The translations under genes and the position numbers were made by a program. The notes below the pieces were generated by a model. That model made no database searches and was not told where the DNA came from. It worked only from the letters and a program-made list of their open reading frames with translations. A DNA stretch of 44,327 bases from positions 1-44,327 of the forward strand of contig NZ_JAKZAH010000032.1 of assembly GCF_023156245.1 (NCBI RefSeq), written 5' to 3'. Below, piece after piece: positions 38,545-44,327 of the stretch. Every line of letters begins with the position of its first letter. Positions within the stretch are counted from its first letter, which is position 1. This DNA is from Marinobacter bryozoorum (lineage in GTDB: Bacteria > Pseudomonadota > Gammaproteobacteria > Pseudomonadales > Oleiphilaceae).

Positions 38545-40038
38545 TTAAGCCTGGTCTTCAAACCAGGGGGCACGCGCCGTCATAATCAACTGACCAGCAC
38601 GCTCTTCGTCCATACCTTCAATGTCGAGCAGGTCATCAACCGACTGCTCTGCCAGATCTTCCATGGTGCGAACACCCATGCCAGCAAGCTGGAACGCCAG
38701 GGTACGGTCCATACCGTCCATTGCCAGAAGATCTTCGGCCGGCTCGTTGCCCTCCAGGGCTTCCTCGCTGGCCAGGGCCTTGTTCAACAATACGTCCTTG
38801 GCACGACGCCGGAGTTCGGTAACGGTGTCCTCGTCGAAGCCCTCAATACCGAGCATTTCCTCCATGGGCACGTAGGCCACCTCTTCGATGGAGGTAAAGC
38901 CCTCTTCAATCAGTACGCCGGCAAACTCTTCATCCACATCAAGGTTGTCAATGAAGTGACTGACCAGGCGGTTGTATTCCTGCTCCTGGCGCTCGCCGGC
39001 TTCCTCTTCGGTCATCACGTTGAGGGTCCAGCCGGTCAGCTCACTGGCCAGGCGGACGTTCTGACCGTTACGGCCAATGGCCTGGGCCAGGTTGTCCTCG
39101 GCGACGGCAACTTCCATGGTGTGGCTGTCTTCGTCCATTACAATAGAGGCCACTTCCGCCGGCGCCATGGCGTTGATCACCAGCTGGGCCGGGTTGTCGT
39201 CATAAAGCACAATATCGACACGCTCACCGGCCAGCTCGTTGGACACTGCCTGCACACGGGAGCCGCGCATACCAACGCAGGCACCTACCGGGTCGATGCG
39301 GCGGTCATTGGTCTTGACCGCGATCTTGGCACGGGACCCCGGGTCGCGGGCGGCGCCACGGATTTCGATCAGCTCCTCGGCGATTTCCGGAACCTCGATG
39401 CGGAACAACTCGATCAGCATCTGGGGATCTGTACGGCTGAGCATCAGCTGTGGGCCGCGATGGTCAGTGCGGATGTCCTGGAGCAGTGACCGGACCCGGT
39501 CACCCATGCGGAAGGTTTCCCGGGGGATAAGCTGGTCCCGGGGCAGCAGGGCCTCCGCGTTGCTACCCAGGTCAATAATGACGTTATCCCGTGTCACCTT
39601 CTTGACCGTACCGGAAATCAGCTCACCGACGCGGTCGCGATAGCTGTCGACAATACGCATGCGCTCTGCTTCGCGCACCTTCTGGAAGATGATCTGCTTG
39701 GCCGCCTGGGCACCGATACGACCAAAGCTTTCCGATTCAATCTTTTCTTCGTGGAGATCACCGGGCTTGAGGTTGGTGTCGATTTCCTCCGCTTCCTGCA
39801 GGGTCAGCTCGGTACCCAGCGCCGGAACGGCATCATTGTCTACCACCAGCCAGCGACGGAAGGTTTCATACTCGCCGGTGCGACGATCAATGGAGACGCG
39901 GATGTCCGCTTCCTCATCCTCGAACCGCTTCTTTGCCGCAGTTGCCAGTGCCAGCTCGATGGCTTCGAAAATGACGTCTTTTTCGACGCCCTTTTCGTTG
40001 GAAACGGCCTCAACCACCATCAGGATTTCTTTACTCAT
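38545..40038 (-). CDS. nusA: Transcription termination/antitermination factor NusA
   Basis: The 497-residue protein has the N-terminal RNA polymerase-binding domain, an S1 domain ([18 protein letters not shown]), KH domains with [12 protein letters not shown] and [10 protein letters not shown], and two C-terminal helical acidic repeats typical of gammaproteobacteria. It modulates pausing and termination. It lies 46 bases after rimP in the standard rimP-nusA-infB operon. Confidence 0.97.
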   Translation of the reverse strand: MSKEILMVVEAVSNEKGVEKDVIFEAIELALATAAKKRFEDEEADIRVSIDRRTGEYETFRRWLVVDNDAVPALGTELTLQEAEEIDTNLKPGDLHEEKIESESFGRIGAQAAKQIIFQKVREAERMRIVDSYRDRVGELISGTVKKVTRDNVIIDLGSNAEALLPRDQLIPRETFRMGDRVRSLLQDIRTDHRGPQLMLSRTDPQMLIELFRIEVPEIAEELIEIRGAARDPGSRAKIAVKTNDRRIDPVGACVGMRGSRVQAVSNELAGERVDIVLYDDNPAQLVINAMAPAEVASIVMDEDSHTMEVAVAEDNLAQAIGRNGQNVRLASELTGWTLNVMTEEEAGERQEQEYNRLVSHFIDNLDVDEEFAGVLIEEGFTSIEEVAYVPMEEMLGIEGFDEDTVTELRRRAKDVLLNKALASEEALEGNEPAEDLLAMDGMDRTLAFQLAGMGVRTMEDLAEQSVDDLLDIEGMDEERAGQLIMTARAPWFEDQA

Positions 40039-40084
40039 TGAAATGCCCTGCCCTTACAATTCTAAGACTTGCTGTCACCCGGCC

Positions 40085-40546
40085 TTACTCGAAAACCGGC
40101 ACAATGTTGGCTTTATCAATACTTTCAAATGGCAGCAGGTACTCGTGGTCATCCACCACAACCACCACATCGCCATCTTCCGTGCCTTTCAGGATGCCCT
40201 GGAACTTGCGCCGTCCGTCGAAGGCCATCCGCAAACGGATATTGACCTTGTACCCTGCCCAGGCGGTGAATTGCTCCAGGGTAAAAAGCGGGCGGTCCAT
40301 TCCGGGGGATGACACCTCCAGGGTGTATTCGTTCTGAATGAGGTCTTCCACATCCATGACACCGCTGACCTGGCGACTGACTTTTTCACAGTCCTCGATG
40401 CTGATGCCGTTTTCCTGGTCATCAATAAACAGGCGCAATACCGACTGGCGGCCCTGGGAGCGGAATTCAATCCCCCAGAACTCATACCCCAGACCTTCCA
40501 CCACCGGGCGGAGGATCTCTTCAAGTTTGTTCAGTTTCGCAGACAA
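40085..40546 (-). CDS. rimP: Ribosome maturation factor RimP
   Basis: I place the start at the TTG of 40546, giving 153 residues that begin (M)[10 protein letters not shown] like Pseudomonas RimP. GGGAG lies 11 bases upstream. The frame stays open to 40642, but those residues come from the terminator region. Core motifs are [31 protein letters not shown] and K-A-N-I-V-P. RimP helps late 30S assembly. It is the first protein gene of the rimP-nusA-infB unit. Confidence 0.95.
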   Translation of the reverse strand: MSAKLNKLEEILRPVVEGLGYEFWGIEFRSQGRQSVLRLFIDDQENGISIEDCEKVSRQVSGVMDVEDLIQNEYTLEVSSPGMDRPLFTLEQFTAWAGYKVNIRLRMAFDGRRKFQGILKGTEDGDVVVVVDDHEYLLPFESIDKANIVPVFE

Positions 40547-40611
40547 GTCCGATGCGACTCCCGTGGTAACCCGCCAGCTCGGCCGGCGGCTGATTTTCAG
40601 GCCACAAAAAC

Positions 40612-40640
40612 AAAAAAAGGGCTGTCTGGCAGCCCTTTTC
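40612..40640 (-). terminator. Rho-independent terminator in the rimP leader
   Basis: AAAAGGGCTG pairs with CAGCCCTTTT around a five-base loop, with a run of T on the minus strand after it. It stands about 65 bases before the rimP start, so transcription into the operon must pass it, which fits an attenuator. Confidence 0.85.
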
Positions 40641-40675
40641 ATGCATCAGGGCCCGACGCGCCAGGCCCCTTAATC

Positions 40676-40744
40676 AAAAAGCCCCGACTGCTCAGACAGC
40701 CCGGACCATGACGACTCCGGAACTACCTGCCTGTGGGGCCTTTT
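40676..40744 (-). ncRNA. Three-tier structured leader RNA or small RNA ahead of rimP, with U-run
   Basis: In the minus-strand RNA AAAAGGCCCC pairs with GGGGCUUUUU. Inside it CAGGCAG pairs with CUGUCUG, and inside that CCGGA pairs with UCCGG. The three stems stack with short internal loops, and the last arm ends in U5, like an intrinsic terminator. A strong promoter lies about 115 bases upstream (40865-40893). Together they would yield an RNA of about 180 bases ending here, or a leader that attenuates rimP-nusA-infB. The region between 40547 and 40948 holds no gene. A rimP-leader attenuator has been predicted in gammaproteobacteria; I cannot match it by eye. Confidence 0.55.
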
Positions 40745-40864
40745 GTTGCAAGTAATCGCGGACCAGCGGCAAAAAACCGGGTGGACCGCCGACAGACACC
40801 TGGCCTGTCTCCACAACCTGGTACGAGACAAACCCGCGCACCAAGCTGCATCAATAATCGCCGG

Positions 40865-40893
40865 AGTATAAGGACCCGGGCGATCATGGTCAA
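40865..40893 (-). promoter_or_regulatory. Strong sigma-70 promoter ahead of rimP-nusA-infB
   Basis: On the minus strand TTGACC (40893-40888) and TATACT (40870-40865) are separated by exactly 17 bases. Each matches the consensus in five of six positions. RNA should start near 40858. It lies just after the tRNA-Leu terminator, so it gives the rimP operon its own promoter. Confidence 0.85.
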
Positions 40894-40902
40894 GGACTGA
40901 CC

Positions 40903-40941
40903 AAAAAAAACGGCTTGGGTAAAAGCTACACCAAGCCGTTT
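40903..40941 (-). terminator. Rho-independent terminator after tRNA-Leu
   Basis: AAACGGCTTGG pairs perfectly with CCAAGCCGTTT, followed by a run of eight T on the minus strand. It starts eight bases after the tRNA CCA end and closes the secG-tRNA transcript. Confidence 0.93.
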
Positions 40942-40948
40942 CTGTGTA

Positions 40949-41033
40949 TGGTGCCGAAGGCCGGACTCGAACCGGCACGGCTTACGCCACTACCCCCTCA
41001 AGATAGCGTGTCTACCAGTTCCACCACTTCGGC
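40949..41033 (-). tRNA. leuU: tRNA-Leu (anticodon GAG)
   Basis: The 85-base gene folds with acceptor GCCGAAG/CTTCGGC, D-arm G-T-G-G-A-A-C-T-G-G-T-A-G-A-C, anticodon loop TTGAGGG (anticodon at 40997-40999), a long variable arm as expected for Leu, T-loop GTTCGAGTC and encoded CCA. It is very close to E. coli leuU. Its 5' end is six bases after the secG stop codon, so it must be cut out of the secG transcript by RNase P. Confidence 0.97.
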
Positions 41034-41039
41034 AACAAC

Positions 41040-41420
41040 TCACTCGAGCTCGGGGATGGCATTACCATCACCGCTCTCTTCTTCGCTGAGGCTCGGAGCC
41101 CCGCCTTCAGCATCACCAGCCGGGGCATCCTGGCCAACCTGTTCCACCATGGGAATACCAGCCTGACCTGCCACTTCGGCACGCTGCTTGGCGAAAATCG
41201 CCAGCGAAAAACTCGTAATAAAGAACACCAGGGCCAGAATACTGGTCACGCGGGTCAGGAAGCTGCCGCTACCCTGACTACCGAATACCGTCTGGGAGGC
41301 ACCGCCACCAAAGGCAGCGCCCGCGTCGGCACCCTTGCCCTGCTGGATCAGAATCAGACCCACCAGTGCGACGGCAATCACGACGTGCACGACGACAACC
41401 AGTGTTTCCATCCAGTCCAT
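41040..41420 (-). CDS. secG: Protein translocase subunit SecG
   Basis: The 126-residue protein has two membrane helices (about residues 4-24 and 56-76) around L-I-Q-Q-G-K-G-A-D-A-G-A-A-F-G-G-G, the SecG signature. A cytoplasmic acidic tail follows (E-E-E-S-G-D-G-N). SecG assists SecYE in protein export. It stands between tpiA and tRNA-Leu, as in Pseudomonas. Length is normal (110-135). Confidence 0.95.
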   Translation of the reverse strand: MDWMETLVVVVHVVIAVALVGLILIQQGKGADAGAAFGGGASQTVFGSQGSGSFLTRVTSILALVFFITSFSLAIFAKQRAEVAGQAGIPMVEQVGQDAPAGDAEGGAPSLSEEESGDGNAIPELE

Positions 41421-41486
41421 ATCTGCTCTCTGTAACCCTGTAACAGCCCTTATGGACTGCAGAACCCGTGTGATACTTGCCAGGTC

Positions 41487-42242
41487 TTACGAAATACCTG
41501 CCTGACAGATCGCGATAAAATCTTCGGCTTTCAGCGATGCTCCGCCGATCAGCCCGCCGTCAATATCCGGCTTTGCAAACAACGCGGCCGCATTATCCGG
41601 TTTTACACTGCCGCCGTAAAGCACTGACATCGCATTTCCCGGCAGACCGAGCTCAACCAGCTTGCGACGAATGGCCTCGTGCATAGCCTGGGCATCCTCT
41701 GCCGTAGCGGTTTTGCCGGTACCGATGGCCCAGACGGGCTCGTAGGCAACAATCACCTTGCTCGCATCGCCTGCGGACAACCCTTTCAGGGCGCCTTCGA
41801 GCTGGCGACAAACAACCGTCTCTGCATCCCCGGATTCACGCTCTTCGAGGGTTTCGCCGACACAAACCATGGCCTGCAAACCACTCTCAAGAATCCGTGC
41901 TACTTTGCCGGCAACAAGCTCGTCAGTCTCATCAAACAACTGACGCCGCTCGGAATGCCCGACCAGTGCGTACTGACAACCAGCGTCAGCAGCCATGCCA
42001 GCGGCAATCTCGCCGGTGTAGGCCCCGCTTTGCCACTGGGCCACGTTCTGGACACCAACCGCAATCGACGAGCCGGACAACAGCTCCCTGACCTGACCCA
42101 GGTAAATCGAGGGAGGCATAATAACAACCTCGAGGCCATTATCAAGCGCCGCCACCCCATCCCTGACGGCCGGCACCAGCTTCTGAACCAGCTCCAGGGA
42201 GCCGTTCATCTTCCAGTTTGCTGCAACAATCTTTCTGCGCAT
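41487..42242 (-). CDS. tpiA: Triosephosphate isomerase
   Basis: The protein has 251 residues from the ATG at 42242, chosen because relatives begin M-R-R; an in-frame ATG at 42254 would add M-T-D-G. Active-site residues are the Asn and Lys of A-N-W-K-M-N-G, the His of L-V-G-H-S-E-R-R and the Glu of A-Y-E-P-V-W-A-I-G-T-G. L-Y-G-G-S-V binds phosphate. It interconverts dihydroxyacetone phosphate and glyceraldehyde 3-phosphate. It lies between glmM and secG, the Pseudomonas-type order. Confidence 0.96.
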   Translation of the reverse strand: MRRKIVAANWKMNGSLELVQKLVPAVRDGVAALDNGLEVVIMPPSIYLGQVRELLSGSSIAVGVQNVAQWQSGAYTGEIAAGMAADAGCQYALVGHSERRQLFDETDELVAGKVARILESGLQAMVCVGETLEERESGDAETVVCRQLEGALKGLSAGDASKVIVAYEPVWAIGTGKTATAEDAQAMHEAIRRKLVELGLPGNAMSVLYGGSVKPDNAAALFAKPDIDGGLIGGASLKAEDFIAICQAGIS

Positions 42243-42343
42243 GCCATCCGTCATCAGGGTTGTACCCGGGGGCCGTCCGGAAACGAGCGCGAACTATACA
42301 GCAGCTCTCGGGAGTGTACAAGAGCGGTTTTTGACGGGAACCA

Positions 42344-42597
42344 GCGCCCTTCGACAGGCTCCCTTCGACAGGCTCAGGGTGAGCGGGAGGTGCCTGGAAG
42401 CTCGTTTGCCACGAAAAACAAAGACAAAGACAAAGACAAAGACAAAGACAAAGATTCTTTGCCACTAAATCCACGAAACCCACCAAAAAAAGCAAGAAAG
42501 ATCATAACTGTAATTTTTCGTGGTTTTAGTGGATTTCGCGGCTAAACTTCTTCCCCGCTCACCCTGAGCCTGTCGAAGGGAGCCTGTCGAAGGGCGC
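42344..42597. repeat. Composite palindromic repeat element between glmM and tpiA
   Basis: Bases 42344-42387 are an exact inverted repeat (44 of 44) of 42554-42597, built around CCCTTCGACAGGCTCAGGG. Inside, 42462-42478 and 42516-42532 form a second inverted repeat (16 of 17), and the left half carries six ACAAAG units. The left half recurs at 44160-44262. The element occupies most of the 470-base gap 42255-42724, which has no gene. The layout suggests a non-mobile or MITE-like repeat; no transposase is near. Confidence 0.85.
42418..42453. repeat. Hexamer tandem repeat, six ACAAAG units
   Basis: Six perfect ACAAAG copies sit head to tail inside the composite repeat. The sister element at 44160-44262 has only two. 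Slipped-strand change in copy number is likely. Confidence 0.95.
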
Positions 42598-42600
42598 CTG

Positions 42601-42700
42601 ACCAAGGGCCGCACCTTCCGGTTCACCCTGAGCCCGTCGAAGGGTGCCTGACCAAGGGCCGTACCTTCCCGTTCGCCCTGAGCCTGTCGAAGGGCGCCTG
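42601..42700. repeat. Tandem 50-bp repeat, two units
   Basis: Bases 42601-42650 and 42651-42700 match at 45 of 50 positions. Each holds CCCTGAGCC, YGTCGAAGGG and ACCAAGGGCC. The same core also ends the preceding palindromic element, so it is the third such block in a row downstream of glmM. Confidence 0.85.
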
Positions 42701-42724
42701 TAAAACACTACCGGATCAAAAGAA

Positions 42725-44083
42725 TCACGCCCGAGAGCGACCAACCACCTCAGCAAGCTCTTCGGCAACCCGCTCGATGACCGCAGCGTCTTCCCCTTCC
42801 GCCATTACGCGGATCAGCGGCTCGGTTCCGGAGGCTCGCAGCAGGATGCGGCCTGCGGCGCCCAGGTGGTCTTCTGCCTTGCGTACGGCCTCGGCGATGT
42901 CTGCGCGGGTCATGGGGTCGAAGCGTTCGGCAACCCGGACGTTGATCATGGTCTGGGGCAGCTTGGTCATGCCCTGGCGCAGTTCGGCGAGGGTTTTGTC
43001 GGCCCGCCAGCAGGCCAGCAGGACCTGCAGGGCAGAGACAATGCCGTCGCCGGTGGTGGTGCAGTCACGGATGACCAGGTGACCCGAACCTTCCCCACCC
43101 AGCAGCCAGCCACGCTGGAGCAGGCGTTCCATAACATAGCGATCGCCGACCTTGGCACGCTCGAAGGGGATCCCCTGGTCCTGAAGCGCCAACTCCACAC
43201 CCAGGTTGGTCATCAGCGTACCAACTACGCCCCCCTGGAGGGTGCCGGCTTTCTTGCGCTGGGCTGCAATCACGTAGATAAGCTCATCACCATCCACCTC
43301 AGTGCCGTCCTTGTCTACCATCAGCACCCGGTCGCCATCACCATCAAAGGCAATGCCGAGGTCCGCGTTGCGCTGCTGGACCGCTTCCTTCAACGCCTCG
43401 AGGTGGGTGGAGCCCACGCCGAGGTTGATATTCAGGCCATCCGGGTCACCGCCAATTACCGACACCCGTGCACCCAGCTCACGGAACACCTTTGGCGCCA
43501 CGTGATAGGTAGCGCCGTGGGCGCAATCAAGCACGATATGCATGCCATCCAGCTCGAATTCGTTCGGCACGGTACTCTTGCAGAACTCTACATAACGGCC
43601 CGGCGCATCCTCCACCCGGAAGGCCTTGCCCAGGTCAGCGGACTCACAGACGGTAACCGGCTCGTCCAGCCACCGCTCAATCTCGGCTTCCAGGCTATCA
43701 TCGAGCTTGGTGCCATCGCCGGAGAAGAATTTGATGCCGTTATCATAATGCGGGTTATGGGAGGCACTGATGACAATACCTGCGCAGGCCCGGAAGGTCC
43801 GGGTCAGATAGGCGATGGCCGGTGTTGGCATGGGGCCAAGCAACTTGACGTCCACCCCCGCTGCGGAAAGGCCTGCCTCCAGGGCAGACTCGAACATATA
43901 GCCCGACAGGCGGGTGTCCTTGCCAATAATGACGCTGTTCTGCCCATCCCGCTTGAACGCCTGCCCGGCGGCCCAGCCCAGTCTCAGCATAAAATCCGGG
44001 GTAATGGGCGCATCACCCACCCGGCCGCGAATACCGTCTGTCCCAAAATACCGGCGCGTTACCGCTGCGCTCTTGTCCGTCAT
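42725..44083 (-). CDS. glmM: Phosphoglucosamine mutase
   Basis: The 452-residue protein has Y-F-G-T-D-G-I-R-G at the start, the phosphoserine S108 in [12 protein letters not shown], the metal loop D-G-D-G-D-R at about 247-252 and [11 protein letters not shown] near the end. It makes glucosamine-1-phosphate from the 6-phosphate for peptidoglycan and lipid A. It lies in the folP-glmM-tpiA-secG order; folP should be just past the right edge. Both flanks carry the composite repeat. Confidence 0.97.
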   Translation of the reverse strand: MTDKSAAVTRRYFGTDGIRGRVGDAPITPDFMLRLGWAAGQAFKRDGQNSVIIGKDTRLSGYMFESALEAGLSAAGVDVKLLGPMPTPAIAYLTRTFRACAGIVISASHNPHYDNGIKFFSGDGTKLDDSLEAEIERWLDEPVTVCESADLGKAFRVEDAPGRYVEFCKSTVPNEFELDGMHIVLDCAHGATYHVAPKVFRELGARVSVIGGDPDGLNINLGVGSTHLEALKEAVQQRNADLGIAFDGDGDRVLMVDKDGTEVDGDELIYVIAAQRKKAGTLQGGVVGTLMTNLGVELALQDQGIPFERAKVGDRYVMERLLQRGWLLGGEGSGHLVIRDCTTTGDGIVSALQVLLACWRADKTLAELRQGMTKLPQTMINVRVAERFDPMTRADIAEAVRKAEDHLGAAGRILLRASGTEPLIRVMAEGEDAAVIERVAEELAEVVGRSRA

Positions 44084-44159
44084 TTGTTGGTCTGCTCCTT
44101 AATTAAAAACTGTCTGGCCACGGAACCTGGGGCCCTCGAGAGCCGCGCCTCTAAAAACA

Positions 44160-44262
44160 CCCTTCGACAGGCTCCCTTCGACAGGCTCAGGGGGAGCGGG
44201 AAGAGGCTGGAAGTTCGTTTGCCGCGGAAAACAAAGACAAAGATTCTTTGCCACTAAATCCA
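44160..44262. repeat. Second copy of the composite repeat, left half only
   Basis: This stretch matches 42347-42473 closely after allowing for two ACAAAG units instead of six. It shares two copies of the CCCTTCGACAGGCTC motif, the GGAAG-TTCGTTTGCC stretch and TTCTTTGCCACTAAATCCA. It stops at the palindrome CCATATATGG, where the first copy continues into the right half. It lies upstream of glmM, with no gene in the rest of the window to 44327. Confidence 0.85.
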
Positions 44263-44327
44263 TATATGGTCTCCTCCCCGTTTGCAAGGCTCCAGAGTCT
44301 GATGAGGGACAGGTTGCTGCCATATAT

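Noticed and set aside
42142..42495. Frames giving repeated L-C-L-C or K-D-K-D stretches
   Set aside because: They are translations of the ACAAAG hexamer repeat, not proteins.
42344..42700. Possible CRISPR array
   Set aside because: The repeats are a hexamer run, a palindrome and a 50-base tandem unit without spacers of even length, and no cas gene is near.

Overview
The window looks like a chromosomal stretch of a GC-rich marine gammaproteobacterium. I infer Marinobacter or a close relative from the gene content, the order folP-side-glmM-tpiA-secG-tRNA-Leu-rimP-nusA-infB-rbfA-truB-rpsO-pnp, the Pseudomonas-like protein sequences, and charged, acid-rich linkers typical of marine species. No species call is possible from sequence reading alone.

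Left part (1-8 kb) is mixed accessory and housekeeping content: the tail of an unknown gene, a Phd/YefM-RelE type toxin-antitoxin pair, an aromatic amino acid permease, a very small arfA-like ribosome-rescue gene whose stop codon sits in the loop of a long hairpin, a DUF4124 protein, a Bcr/CflA-type efflux pump, dgkA, a coiled-coil lipoprotein, an exported alpha/beta hydrolase that seems to have lost its catalytic residues, a 33-residue membrane peptide behind an ANR/FNR-like box, and a YqjD/YqjE-like membrane stress pair.

The middle part (8-23.6 kb) is catabolic: glcDEF (glycolate oxidase), then a basic amino acid ABC transporter (aotPJQM-like) whose operon ends with astE. Convergent to it lies astC-astA-astD-astB, so the whole arginine succinyltransferase pathway is present, from uptake to glutamate, but split into two opposed transcription units. 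Two copies of a foldable intergenic repeat sit between ast genes. A DnaQ-like exonuclease/GIY-YIG fusion follows.

Next (23.6-31.8 kb) come aceE-aceF (pyruvate dehydrogenase E1 and E2), a KamA-like radical SAM protein of unassigned substrate, and a group II intron whose ORF lacks the N-terminal part of the reverse transcriptase. The intron lies immediately downstream of the pnp terminator on the same strand.

The right part (31.8-44.3 kb) is the conserved translation/transcription block on the minus strand: pnp, rpsO, truB, rbfA, infB, nusA, rimP, tRNA-Leu(GAG), secG, tpiA, glmM. The tRNA-Met usually found before rimP is missing; in its place are a strong promoter and a three-tier RNA hairpin ending in a U-run. 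glmM is flanked by two copies of a composite repeat that carries different numbers of an ACAAAG hexamer, one copy forming a 44-bp perfect inverted repeat.
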